From positions 37,387,122-37,451,121 of the forward strand of contig NC_045129.1 in the NCBI RefSeq assembly GCF_007655135.1: 64,000 nucleotides of DNA, in the 5' to 3' direction. This DNA is from Punica granatum. Its lineage: Eukaryota; Streptophyta; Magnoliopsida; Myrtales; Lythraceae. A program made the position numbers and the translations under genes. Of the stretch, positions 22,861 to 34,879 are shown piece after piece. The notes beneath the pieces were generated by a model. That model searched no databases. It saw nothing but the letters and a program-made list of their open reading frames with translations, and had not been told where the DNA came from. Position 1 is the first letter of the stretch, and every line of letters begins with the position of its first letter.

Positions 22861-22990
22861 TGTTGCTATTTACCTGCAAAACTAGGGAGTACTTACAAAG
22901 AAAATCGTACAAGGATGCAGAATGATCAATTCAGTTCCAGTCAGGACTTGGGAGCAAATGACAGATTATGAAACACATACAACACATCCG

Positions 22991-23015
22991 TATTATTATT
23001 ATTATTATTATTATT
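22991..23015. repeat. (ATT)n microsatellite
   Basis: A perfect trinucleotide run. Confidence 0.9.
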
Positions 23016-23259
23016 TTGGAGAAGTGTTTATCTATCATTCCACCATTTGCATAAAACTGTACATCAGTTCATTAGAACCCCAATTTAACAAAAAGAGACT
23101 GGGACCAAAAAGGGAAAAGGCCTATACTTTGGTTCTTTGTGCTGGCCACGAGTTTGTGATACCCAAGCCTGTGAACTCATTGAAAGAGCTCCCGGTTTGG
23201 TGGAAAGGGAAAATGTCGATACTATCCTGTGGAACTCTAAGCCTTGGATAGCTTTATCA

Positions 23260-23425
23260 CTTCTCAAGTGTGGCAGAACCTCGGGCCCAAAAAGCTGAAG
23301 GTATTTTGGCACAAACTCCTTCGGTTCGCAGGTCATGTACCGCGCTTCTCCTTCATTTCTTGGCTTGCTATACTTGATAGACTGAGCATCAAATCAAGAT
23401 TGGCAAATGTTGAGTTATGGAGCCT
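23260..23425 (+). mobile_element. LINE debris, zf-RVT-like fragment
   Basis: One frame reads FAGHVPRFSFISWLAILDRL followed by SIKSRLANVE. This closely follows the reverse-transcriptase zinc-binding (zf-RVT) segment of plant LINE polyproteins, where the pattern W...P...SFI.WLA...RL.T..RL recurs. Nothing flanking it reads on as an RT or RNase H domain, so it is a short relic. Confidence 0.55.
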
Positions 23426-23429
23426 GAAG

Positions 23430-25870
23430 TTGTGATTCCATATCAGCCCATTGGTGATGTAATTAGGGTGATTCCCTTTATAAGTAGCAGTTTATATCTC
23501 TTATAACCCTAATTCAAAAAAATAATAGAATACCAAATCCTCTGGAATCTACCAAGGAAGATCTTTTCTTCTTCACCAAATAACCGAAAAATCATGTTTG
23601 AACTTGAGAGCAAGAGGAACAGAGCAGGAATGGCGAGAAACCACGCGCTCCCATTCTGATTCTTCAGGGAATTGCTCTCAAGGATTATTGGGTTTTTTTT
23701 TTTTTTTTATCATGAGCAGGGATGGACCGAGGGGTTGTTGCTGGGGTGGCAGTTGTCAATCTCTAGAATTTTTGCACCCTAAGGAAATTTTCATATAATT
23801 CTTTGAATTTTGATAAAATTTCTTATATCCGCCCCTCCATCTCGGAAAAATTATCTTACTATTCGTTTCTAAAATCTCACCCCCTACGCGTACACAATTG
23901 TCTACCCGTACGGGGCATAGTTGCCGGGGAAAATCAATTACTTTCCCACTAAGTTACGGTTCTTGTGAACTTCGTATTGAATTGGTATCAACAATTAAGC
24001 ACGTTCCTTTTATGACCTCGATCAACTTTCATGGTAGTTTAAGAATCAAGATTTCATCATCGAAATAAAATAATAGAGATTTCAGTCGGACTAGTAAATT
24101 ACAATACGATTGCACGATTCTCATGATCAATCCATTAGTTTTATATGTCTCGAAAGATGTCTAATCTGCGAAGGGAGTAACGTAAGTCTGTTGTTATCCA
24201 CAATTGTTCGTCGTGAGAAAAAAAAAATGGCCCAGTTCTGGGCCCGAAAACCCGAACTTTGAGAGTTATAAAAAAGGCCCAAAACATCAGCGCAGATTTT
24301 CATAAAAATTACAACTAATCAGTAAAACATTATCCTATCGAAATCATAAATTTCCTATATTTCACAAGTACAATTTCGTCCCCAAAAATAAAATACATGA
24401 ATCTGTTTATGCACTCTGATATCCAATTTCATTCAACTTTCCAAGGAACTCATTTGGAAAATACAAAAAGCGAATCGACATTCTAGTGAATAATACACAT
24501 ATAAATTAGCCCACACGTGATTTTAATATCCTCAAAAACAATAATAGCATATGGATTTTAGATCCTCCCTGGCCCTTCTCAACTCCCTAGTCACAGTGAC
24601 GACTCCACATCCGACAACCTGACTCAAGGCATCTCAGATATGACTAATCTCCTCAAAACTCGTTCGAACATATCTCAAATATCACTCATAATATTCAGAA
24701 TCAATTCACATTATTTAAAAAATATATGCGTGACTCGAACACTAATATGGTCATTACAATGAGAATAGATTACTCATTATGCATGGCTCGCCTAAATTTC
24801 CAATGAGAACATGAAACGCTTCATACTTTCATATGATTTTTTCCCGAAGGTCTCGTTTGGTATGCGGTAATGGAATGAAACGGAACGGAATGGATTCTAT
24901 ATAGGGAAATGTAATAGTATTGAGTTAAAAAATGTGATTTTCTTTAATGATCATCGTAAAGGAACATAATTATAATATAAAACTTATTTACTAAGATATC
25001 ATGTTATATACATTTTTAGATATATAATTTTAAAAAACATATATGATGGTTCACAATATATAGTATGAAATGATGGAATGACAATTTCTTTTTTTAATTG
25101 AGGGAATGGTTATTCCATTAAAATGAATGAAAAAGATGATAATGAGAGAACGGCATGTTAAAAAAAAAAAAAGAGAGAATCCAGCTATGACCCAAGCACT
25201 ATAGATCTTTATGGACCCAATACGATCACGATCGGCCATCCAAACAGCAAGTGTGTGGGCCTAATGCCTTATAGGCCACACCTTATTTTATGCCTTTTAT
25301 TGAATGTATAAATTTAAAATTAAATGTAATAGGTTTACAAAAGATAATTATAATCCAGATTGTTTACCAAAGATAATTATAGTCCGCATATTCATAGATA
25401 ATTAAGTATGTATATTCATACATGGTAGGAGACGACACTAAATCCCTTTATATACCCAGGCTTGACCTGTGCCTTGGGCTTTCGATTTGCAGAACAAAAA
25501 TTCTTCTTTAAAAAAAAAAAACACCATGCACACACTCACAAAGCAAAATCTGAGTGAAAATAACAATGATCTTATAAATCTGAATATAATACTAACAATA
25601 ATTTTACAAATACAAATTATCATGAAGATATATTTTATATATTTATATTATACGAAATATACAAAGCCAGGCGGATCTTACACGAGATCTAAACCTGATC
25701 TCATCTTAGCACAGGTCGGGCCTGACATGGTGCAAGCGGATTAGATCAAACAGTTACCTGCATGCTGGGTCGAAATTGCCATTAATAGTTTTCTTTTCTT
25801 TCTTTTTTTTTTTTAATTGCAAAACCTTATCTCAGTTCTTTCTTATAATGTTATCATGGCTAAGGATTAT
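23430..25870. other. Intergenic, no gene seen
   Basis: AT-rich sequence with homopolymer runs near 23690 and 24220. From about 24850 a GTCTCGTTTGGTATGCGG opening resembles hAT/MITE ends seen elsewhere in this window, but I could not find a matching right end. Confidence 0.4.
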
Positions 25871-25871
25871 T

Positions 25872-26220
25872 AGGCTCCAATTGGCTTTGGAGTGGAATTA
25901 TTTCCAATCCATTTTACTTTTTTTCACTTTAATAACACAATTCAATCATTATTTTTCCCATTTTTCTTCAATTTTTTTTATCTTAACTACCATTTAATTC
26001 AATTTTTAATACTAAATTTTGCCAACTATTCATTACTTTTTTTACAATTCAACAACATAATCATAAATTTTTTTTTATCTTCTTCCCCAACCCCATTATT
26101 ACAACTTCACTTAAATATATATATATATATATATATATTTTCACCAACATATTTATTTGTCTTTGACCTATTTCAATGGGAATAAAATTGAATTTCAAAA
26201 TTTAACTCTATTACGAAACG
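25872..26220 (-). mobile_element. AT-rich MITE family copy, inverse orientation
   Basis: It contains ACAATTCAACAACATAATCA and several variants of AACTATTCATTACTTTTT. These are the reverse complements of the repeat units in the copies at 27186-27510 and 31295-31580. The borders are approximate. Confidence 0.45.
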
Positions 26221-26302
26221 TACTTTGCCCACACTAATATGGGTCGATTCAAGCGGTTCGACACTTTTTTTTCCTTAGCAAATTTTGAGGTTCAATCAAA
26301 GG

Positions 26303-26450
26303 AGGTGTAACACAGTGGCGCACGTCTCGCCTGGTAACCAAAAGATTGCAGGTTTGATATTTAATGAGACTACATGTGCCCTTTATTAGATATTAAGATT
26401 TCTATGACATTATATTAGGCCATGGGCCTCATTGTAACAAAAAAAAAAGA
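26303..26450 (+). mobile_element. tRNA-derived SINE, near full length
   Basis: An A-box-like TAACACAGTGGCGCACG is followed about 35 bp later by a B-box-like AGGTTTGATATT. The shared body CCCTTTATTAGATATTAAG, the tail GGGCCTCATTGTAAC and an A run come next. The body matches the truncated SINE at 13294-13409. Flanking AGGTTCAATC and AGATTCAATT may be a worn target duplication. Confidence 0.6.
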
Positions 26451-26459
26451 TATTAGATT

Positions 26460-27180
26460 CAATTCTTGGGAATGAGAAAATCTAAAGATTGATAGAGTTT
26501 TACCCCTTAGTGGCCCAATCCAACTCGAACTAGATTAATTGGGATCCATTGGGATTTTCAGATAATTAACATAATGCAAATTGAGAAAAAAAAATCTTTT
26601 CCGACCGTGGAAACAGGAAATTTCCAGGACCTCTAATGCATTTACATTTAAAACAGAGCTTGAGAAACTTACACCAAATGAAGATTGTAAATACAAATTG
26701 AATGAACTATATGAGGTGTAAGGAGCATGAAACTATGACTTCTTTATGGACAGGAAGCACATGAAATCATGATTATGATAGTATAATTAGCTTTATAATT
26801 TCTAGCTATATATCCTTTCTTTATAATTGGTCATGTTTTGTTTAATTCGGTTCGACATTGGTGAGGATTGAACTCCTCACAGCGGTAGGCACGCATTGGC
26901 ACCCGGTGATGGAGGTTTCAGGTGCGGGACAGAATTTCTAGGAAAAAAGGGGGGGGAGGATGGAGATCCTAGAGCGTGAGAAAGTCTAGAGGAAAAATCT
27001 GCATTTGAATAAGGAGGTAGCGGTATTTTATTTGGCCTCAGATGTATGAGGTTTCTTCGAGCCCTAGGATCCGACTTGGATCGATTGAACCCCACAGATC
27101 AAATTAGGGTAAAGTTTACAGCTGAGTTGGATTGAGGCAGCAGTGATACTGTCCATATCACACACCATAAAATCGTGCTT
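26460..27180. other. Intergenic, no gene seen
   Basis: AT-rich; nothing recognisable. A short G run occurs near 26948. Confidence 0.4.
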
Positions 27181-27185
27181 ATAAT

Positions 27186-27510
27186 TGCGTTTGATAATGA
27201 AGTTAAGTTTGGTTTAATTTGATTTAGTTTGATTTGATGAGATAAAAGACAAAAGTAGTTGGGGAAAAAATAATGATTGTGTTGTTGAATTAAGAAAAAA
27301 AATATTGAATAGTTGAGAGAATTTAATGATTGTGTTGTTTTGAATAAAAAAATATTGAATAGTTGAGAGAATTTAATATTAAAAATTAATTATAATAATA
27401 TATAAGAAAATATAAGAGAGAACCTGAATAAAAAAATAAAAAAGTATAATTATGTTATTAAATTGAGAGAAAATTAAGTTAAATTAAATTAAATTCGATA
27501 ATCGAACAAT
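27186..27510 (+). mobile_element. AT-rich MITE family copy with internal repeats
   Basis: The unit AATATTGAATAGTTGAGAGA followed by ATTTAATGATTGTGTTGTT recurs inside the element at spacings of about 50 bp. The same unit builds the copy at 31295-31580. No coding capacity. The ends contain TTGATAATGAAGTTAAG and AATTCGATAATCGAAC. Confidence 0.5.
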
Positions 27511-27927
27511 CTTTAGTTTCCAATCTTTTTTTCACTTTTTATGAGATTTAGAGCCTTCCTATAAAAGCCGACATTGCCTTTTTCATTTTTCCAAGTTGGA
27601 GTTGGGAAAAATTCGAATATCCTGCCTGTTGAGAGGTGAAATAACATTAAATACCACCCTAGTCGTGAAGAATATTATCCTTGGGTATATAAGTGGGATG
27701 GTCCCATTATCTATTAATTCAATGTTTTGAGTTATAAATGGATTCAAATTCATATTTTTTTATTAAAAATTCAAGATGATGTCAGGATAAATTAAGCACT
27801 CGCACGGGCTCACATCACGCTAAGCCCATTGTAGAGAGTATATTTAGGACAATATATTTAGCTTTATATAAATCCATTCTAAACAAATATATATCCTGTC
27901 TTTATATAAATCCACTTAGCTTTAAAA

Positions 27928-28427
27928 GGGTTAATAACAAACCAAAAAAAAATACAAAATTTTCATTCTAACATGAACTTTTTTCTTTAACCTTAAAATG
28001 CACAAACTTTTGATTTGATAACAATTCTAGCACGGCGTCAAATTTTCCGTTAATTTGGAAGAAAATTACTGACTTGTAGTTCGAGTGGGGTCGTCGGTAC
28101 TCTATGTGGTCGTCAGCGACCCTAATCAAGGGGGTGGTTGCCAGCGACGAGGTCCCCATGGCTGCCGCCACCCTTCCACCTCGATTTTGCTTTTTCCCCT
28201 CCCTTTTTATTTTCTTTTTAAATTTTTGAAATAATTCTATTATTAAAAAATATGATGGGTCACACTCGACCTACACGTCAACAATTTTCATCTAAATTAA
28301 TAAAAAATTTGACGCTATGCTAAAATTATTATCAAATCAAAAGTTTGTGCGTTTTTAGGGTAAGGAAAAAAGATCGTGCTAGAATTGTTAGAATGTGAAA
28401 AGTTTGTGTTTTTTTTTCTATTAACCC
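27928..28427. mobile_element. Mutator-like element with about 165-bp TIRs
   Basis: The left arm (27928 to about 28095) and the reverse-complemented right arm (about 28258-28427) match over their length, both opening with GGGTTAATA. They share internal stretches such as GCACAAACTTTTGATTTGAT. The flanks are GCTTTAAAA (27919-27927) and CATTTAAAA (28428-28436), a decayed 9-bp target duplication (7 of 9). Long TIRs and 9-bp duplications are hallmarks of Mutator-like elements. The 160-bp centre is much richer in GC (GTCGTCAGCGACC, GGTTGCCAGCGACGAGG) and encodes no transposase, so it is non-autonomous. Confidence 0.75.
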
Positions 28428-28894
28428 CATTTAAAATGGCTTATATTTAGATAACTAAATCAATGAATCATAAAAATTATAATTTGTGGCCTTAAAAGTA
28501 TAATTTTGACAGATTAATTTATTAGAAAAACAAAATATTGTTACTAATAACTTAAAATAAAAATACTCAAGTTCTTGACCCTGAAAATATTTAATATTCT
28601 ATTTACTTTAATAATTTATATGATTTATTATATGCATGTATGTGTATAGCAATTGTATTTATAAAGTGGGTTGTCTAGGTAAACTATGTAAACAATATAT
28701 AAAAATATGTTTATATTATATTTATATCAAGTGAACCACATTAGAAGAGTTTCTTTTTTTATAAAGAGAATTATGGTGCATATGATCAAGCATAATTTTT
28801 TTTCTTTTATTACAAGAGAGTCCATGAGCATAGTACATGAAATCAAGCATATAAATAATATATTAATATTATAAGTATAATTAGTTTTACTAAT

Positions 28895-28945
28895 TTGATT
28901 AATAACTTATGTAAAAATCCCGTGCAACGCACTGGTACACACTAG
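28895..28945 (+). mobile_element. Helitron-like 3' terminus
   Basis: A hairpin with stem CCCGTGC/GCACTGG (28919-28925, 28929-28935, one mismatch) and an AAC loop is followed about 10 bp later by CTAG then T. This is the standard 3' end of plant Helitrons: a short GC-rich hairpin, then CTRR, inserted before T. The matching 5' end is not identified. Confidence 0.5.
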
Positions 28946-30277
28946 TGTATAGTAAGGGAGAATTGGTATTTATATTACGCATTAGATATTTTCAGATAAC
29001 TAATTAATTTTATTTTCTAAAAAAATTTAATCAATTTTAACGTTATTTTCAAGAAAATGCTTCATAAAAAAGATCTTCGAATTTTTTTCACCTTGATAAT
29101 AACTCAAAAATATTTTAGATAAATTTCGTAACTAGGCTTTTTGCTCTTATTTTATAATTGCAGCAATTAAGTATATGTCTATATATTTATAGTTTGTTTA
29201 GGAGTGTGGTGGGAGGTTCCATAATCACTTTTCCTTATAATTTTAAGTATATTTGGTGTGAGTTTTTGAGACCATGATTTGGGTCGAAATTGCGGTCGAA
29301 AACTCGATTTTCTGAAGCAGGTTAATAGGTGTTCATGAAATATGTTTTTGCTTATTTTGTTTGAAGTATTAATAATTGTCTTACTTACTTTTAGCGGTTT
29401 TAAATTAGTTTCTTACAAATACTTTAACTTGTTCTGGAATCATCACTTATTTTTCAGCAATTTTGTTTTAGTACTTTTTCATCAGCAATAGCACTCCCAA
29501 ACCAAGTCTTAACATTGATAATATACTATTGAAGCATTATTGTGTACTATAATTTAATCAATCATGAAATTTATACAAATTTAAATTATAATATAAAATT
29601 ACATGGTAATTGGTTTTCTTATGAAAACATTTTTGATGCAATTTAAAAACACCAATATTCATTATGATAATCATTAAAAATATTAGTGTAACTAATTAAT
29701 CTTATTTTCTAAAAAATTAATCAATTTTAATTTTCTTTCAAGAAATTTTTTCATCAAAAAGATATTACCGCCTTTTTACCCTGATAATAACGCAAAAGTA
29801 TATTACAGAAATTTCGTAACTTGGCTTCTTTCTCTTATTTTATGATTGCAAAGTATATGTATATATCTTTAACATCGATAATATACTGATGAATTTTAAT
29901 ATTTTGGTTTTTATAATTTAGAGAAAATGAACAAGTCTATTTTTATTTGTTTTACAACATGAAAATCATTTATTAATTATTATGAAATTTATAAAAAGTT
30001 AAAATAAATTATGAAAGTAATTGATTTACTTATGATAAATATGCAAATTGAAAATATCAACATTTTATAATTAAAATCCCTTGGTAAAAAAATTAACTGT
30101 AATTTTTCATAATTGTATTTTTAATTCATTACTAGAGTTTCCTAAATACGATTACCTCAAAAAAAAAAGAATATTTCAATTAGAACTTTTTATCCTTGAA
30201 AAAATATTTTAACACAGATTTAAACAAAATAAATACCATCAAGAACTTGTGCATCACATGGGCATGCAAAAGCTAGT
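28946..30277 (+). mobile_element. Helitron-like AT-rich segment with an internal direct repeat
   Basis: No gene. About 200 bp at 28985-29180 are repeated at about 29665-29870 (AACTAATTAATYTTATTTTC and later AAATTTCGTAACT with GGCTT). The segment ends with a weaker hairpin (CTTGTGCATCACATGG) and CTAG-T at 30273-30277. Assignment as one element is inference. Confidence 0.35.
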
Positions 30278-31294
30278 GACAACTGTGCATTTATTTATGC
30301 CTTTAGTTATCTATCTTCATTTTATTTTATAGAAGCAACGGCTTTATGATGATGAAACAACGGCTTCATGATGAAGTATAATGCCTTCTCAAATAGACTG
30401 TTTATCATCCATAATACATTGGAGACGATCAGTTATTATATGTTTGCACAAAAGATTTCCCTTTAATTTCGTTTTCTTGGTCATTTCTCTTCGATCGAGA
30501 ACCTGCTTTTCTTTTTTCGCTTCGTTGCTAGGATCGGACGTGTGACGCTGTGCCCCCAGTACCGTAGTTTATTGGTAGACCACCTGATGACAGCGATGGG
30601 GACACCATCGAATCATTAATCAAATAAAAGAAAGTCATAACCACGATCGTATGTCATAATTGTCATAGAATATTGTAATCGAAACGGGTCCACTGAGTAT
30701 GGGTGCGTCCAATAATATATATATATTGTCGGCTGAGTGCAATTTGTGCCAAATAAAAATATCTCATTTTTATGGATTTTCTTATTAGGAAATATTACTA
30801 CTGCGTTATGATATAATAAATTTTCATCCTGATTCAGGACTATGTCGACCTACTGCCCCTGGAAGTATTTGAAATGATATTTTAGAAGCTGACCCTCGTT
30901 TTACTAGACTAAATAATAATTAGTTCCAAACAAGCGTATTACAAGTCGTTTTCACATCGACTACCGTTCCTTATTTATAGTAATCGTTCACATCTTTTGT
31001 AGACAACTTTGCTTGTGAGAACTATAAGAATTTTCTAATGATTATTTTCAAATAAAAATCTTAGACTAAATTCTGAATGGTTCGGTAAAAATATTGAAAT
31101 CTGATTGTCTTATTTAATATGCTCATCTTCGGGGGACAAAAATATCAAAGATATTGCTCTGTTAATTCTGTGAGATAGAGTACTAAAGGTTGTTTCGCCT
31201 CTCAACAAGTGCGCTTCTCTGGACTCGAACTAGTGTTCTCCTCCTTATGGGAATAAAAACTGCTTATCACTCAACTAAATACAGTTGAGTTTTG

Positions 31295-31580
31295 ATTTTA
31301 ATTGGGTTGTAATGATTGTGTTATTAAATTATGAGAAAAAAATATAAAAAAGTAATGAATAGTTGAGAGAAAATAATGATTGTATTGTTTTTGGAAAATG
31401 TAATGAATAGTTGAGAGAAAGTAATGAATACTTTGGGGTTGAAAAAAATGATCGTGTTGTTGAATTGTGGAAAAAGTAATGAATAGTTGAGAGAAAATAA
31501 TGATTGTGTTGTTAAATTGAAGATAAGTGAAGTACAGTTAAAATTAAAGTTAAAATCATTTTCTGAAAACAAACAAGGCA
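31295..31580 (+). mobile_element. AT-rich MITE family copy with four internal repeats
   Basis: The unit GTAATGAATAGTTGAGAGA plus AATAATGATTGTGTTGTT occurs about four times in tandem with variation. It is the same family as the 27186-27510 copy. The bases 30280-31290 to its left show no gene. Confidence 0.5.
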
Positions 31581-31659
31581 TATCGTCCTTATTTTAATCA
31601 TCAAAACATTATATAGATCCTGTATTGAGTTTAGACGTATAAGCTTGATTTTCACACAT

Positions 31660-32310
31660 CTATATATATATATATATATATATGTGCGTGATAACAAAGT
31701 CTTAAGTTGAATTCTCAAGCCTTCACATCATCAAAAATATAAAACAAAACTTTCTCGCGATATCACCTCATAATTTATATAGTAAGAAAAATTTTAAATT
31801 CTCTTATGAAGAAATATTTATCCACCAAAAAAATATATTCATAATATTTATATACCAAAAAGATAAATTTAAAATATATTTTGTTTGTATTCATAATATA
31901 TATTATATGTACATATGGACTCCTTTTGCATATATAACAATATATTTCGTTTGTATTATATATATGCATATATATTGATTCCGTTATTTAAACCTTATGA
32001 TCTTTTATCTATACATATATATATATATATGTATATATCGATTCCTTTTGCATATATAACAAAATATATGCCTATTGTATCATATATACGCACATCGTTA
32101 GTTTAATTATGTAAATAGTATATTTTGTAAAATATATTAAATTTCTTATTGGACTTAATTATAAGAAATTTTTATACTTGATATTTCTTTTAATTATTTT
32201 AAATCCTATGTGGTAAGAGAATTATAATAAAAATGTATAATAATGTATGCATATATTCTATTCCAATTATGTATATAGAATTTTAAATATTATATTTACT
32301 TTTATTGAAC
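31660..32310. other. AT-rich stretch opening with a Helitron-like 5' segment
   Basis: A TA run (about 31663-31683) is followed by GTTGAATTCTCAAGCC, CACATCATCAAAAATA and TTATATAGTAAGAAAAATTT. These match the segments starting at about 61197 and 61440. The rest is low complexity (TATACA/CATATA). No gene. Confidence 0.4.
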
Positions 32311-32312
32311 TT

Positions 32313-32534
32313 AGGAGGCGTTTGGTGGATTCCCGACAATTAAATTACTAGGAATGCATATTCCTATTAAGGTAGGAATCCACATTCTCATCTAATGATG
32401 GTAATCTACATTACCATTTGAGTGGGAATTTGAATTGCCATTGTCCAATCAAATATACGAATCCTATGAGACTAGGGAATTTAAATCAACTTTCCTAGAA
32501 ATTCACATAGATTTTCACGTACCAAACGCCTCCT
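32313..32534. mobile_element. MITE with perfect 14-bp terminal inverted repeats
   Basis: Left end AGGAGGCGTTTGGT (32313-32326) and right end ACCAAACGCCTCCT (32521-32534) are exact reverse complements, 222 bp apart end to end. The body is rich in GGAATnnnnATTCC-type inverted motifs and has no open frame. No convincing target duplication is seen (flanks ATTGAACTT and GATATCTC), so the superfamily is undetermined. Confidence 0.65.
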
Positions 32535-32699
32535 GATATCTCTTCATTGGACTATAAATATATATGTTATACCATTCGAGTTCTTCAATAAGCAACAATT
32601 CATTGATTCTCAAATTACGATAATTTCTTCTATTTCTTCACTATTTTTTCTAAGCTCCCCCAAATCCTGCACCAATTCAAGTGGCAAATGATATGATCG

Positions 32700-33294
32700 A
32701 CTCTGTAGATACTACCGCAAAATGAGATAACGTATTACCCAGATCCAATCCTTTTCTTATATATATTTCGTTATATAAGAAATTTTGAGACACTTTAAAT
32801 TTTCGTTAGGGGTTTAATTAGGACATCGATAATGGTTAGGATCTTGATTTTCGGACCTTAATCACGTGTAGACCACGAGCCTCGAGTGACATGCAAAAAG
32901 GGAAAGAACGGAAAGGAATCATGTTTTCCCTCTCCGATACTTAAATGAGAATGTATCGAAAAAAGGTAGAAGAATTGAACTTCGGGTTTAGGGGTACCTG
33001 GAGATAGTTATAGGAGTCCCGAGATATCTGTATTGGAATATCGTAATCTATGTGCAACATTTGATAACAAATACCAAATAGATGTACTTGCCATATATAA
33101 CGTTAGAGATAGGAAACAATATCTCGTAGATAAAATATATACATCAGTAGAATATTCAAGAGATAATATCAAAAATATTAGGAAATATATGAGAGATATA
33201 TCCACAAGATATTGTTAACGGTTCGGTGTATCAAGGTGGGTCCGTGATGGTAAGTCAAGTCGGACGGGTCAGGCCGATTTTTTGGTCCTTAACA
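32700..33294 (-). mobile_element. LTR of a Ty3/gypsy-type element (3' LTR, left end unresolved)
   Basis: Read on the minus strand, the LTR begins TGTTAAGGACC at 33294, directly after a purine-rich tract (GGAGTGGGGGG, within 33297-33309) that looks like the polypurine tract priming plus-strand synthesis. This places it as the 3' LTR of the minus-strand element whose gag lies at 33900-34865. Its far end could not be fixed. No second LTR copy was found to the right of gag. Confidence 0.5.
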
Positions 33295-33438
33295 TAGCCC
33301 CCCACTCCTGTGAGCTAGAGAGGTTGCGGGGGTGGATCAAAGTCATGTACCGTTATTATCACATTGTAGGCGACATCTTTATCTTAAGAGATCTTCCTTC
33401 GCGTTGTGAACGAAGTGTTTAATTCAAGTAGGTTTCTC

Positions 33439-33620
33439 ATCGCACTATGAGCGATGGCCTTATTATGAGAGGTCTCTTAAACATCGCGTTATGAGCAACG
33501 ACCTCATTATGAGAGGGTTTTAAACAACGCATTATGATTGAAGACCTTGTTATGAGAGAGTTTTAAAAATCGCATTATGAGCAAAGATCTCTTCATGAAA
33601 GGGTTTTCAACATCGCGTTA
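33439..33620. repeat. 43-bp tandem repeat, about four units
   Basis: Units open with CATCGCRYTATGAGC and contain ATTATGAGAGGGTTTTAAA. One clean unit is 33482-33524, the next 33525-33567. The array lies between the gag relic and the polypurine tract, so it is probably 3' noncoding sequence of the retroelement. Confidence 0.7.
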
Positions 33621-33928
33621 ACAAGTGAAGGTTGAAATAGATCATGCTCTTGTATAAGCCATGCAATGAAATTTCAAATTTCCTTTAAAAGTTAGATAAT
33701 CATAACGTAATTGAAAGCATGTGAAGTATTGAAAATAAATTTCCTAGAAGAACATAAATTATAAGCATTAAAAAGTTTCCCTTCTTTTGGGATCTTTCAA
33801 GGAATAACTTGGCTTGCGAAGTCCTTGCAAAATTTGCCGCATTCTGAGCGGTATTGATCGAGCTCCTCGCATCGTGAGGGACTCCCATCGTGGCGGGGGC
33901 TTCGACATCTGTTTTCATGGCCTCTCTT

Positions 33929-34865
33929 TCAAATAAATGACCTTAAGTGGCCAGCTTGAATAAGCTTTTCAATGTCCACTTTTAGCTTCTTGCAATCCTC
34001 AGTGTCGTGGCCCCAAGCTTTATGGTACTTGCAGTAACTATTCGGATAATTACCTATATCTCTCTTCTTTTTCACTCGTGGAGGTGTCCCAACACCGAAG
34101 CCGCTCAATCTCATTAAGAACAATCGCTTTTGGTGTGTGGAGGGGAGTAAATTTCTCAATCCAGGATGACTGCTTTCGTCCCATGTGATCATATTCTTTC
34201 GAGTGATCTTTCCTTTTTTCACTTCCGTACGAAGATGAACTCTTCAACAACCATGATTTTCTCGCACGAGCAGATATATCAGTGAAGCTATTAGGTGGTG
34301 TGATACTCAAACTCATCATGAGGTCCCCATTCCTTCAGCCTCTTTGAAAGGTTGCCATCGCCTTGTGTTGAGTCAAGCCTTCCTCCTCAGTTGAAACTTT
34401 GAAGAATCTGTCATACCAGTCGTGAAGGGATTCTCTTTCCCTTTGCTCCAAGGAAAACAACTTAATGACACTCATCTTCGCTTGGCACATGCTCGCGAAC
34501 CTCTCTAAAAATAGCTCCTTCAACTACTTAAAACTTGTTATTGGGCCAGGCTGTAGAGAATGGAACTAGTATGTTGCATTGCTAGTGAGAGTTCCAAGGA
34601 ATATGAGGCATTGTGCTTGTTCTAACACTCCTCTTCCCAAGAGAGAAGCCGTGTACCAACGAACATGATTCACTGGGTCCCTCTTCCCATCGTATAAGGC
34701 AATTTGAGGAGGAGTGAATTTATGGGACACTTTAGTGCGAAGGATCTCCTCGCAAAGGGGTGAATCAAAGTCCTCCTCGAGGGGCGAGAACCCTTGCCAT
34801 TGTTTGCGGGGATGTGCCACTGCAACCCTCGTATAGTGTCTCAAGAAGTGAATATAGGGCATTGA
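33929..34865 (-). pseudogene. Ty3/gypsy-type gag relic
   Basis: Read right to left in broken frames: FTPPQIALYDGKRDPVNHV (start of the retrotransposon gag domain), CLIFLGTLTSNA, then LKELFLERFASMC and LEQRERESLHDWYDRF (end of the gag domain), and finally CKYHKAWGHDTEDCKKLK with IEKLIQAGHLRSF, the small C/H-containing motif that precedes the protease in plant gypsy elements. Frames shift between these blocks. No protease, reverse transcriptase or integrase follows before the LTR, so pol is deleted. Confidence 0.75.
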
Positions 34866-34879
34866 TTATTAGAATAACT

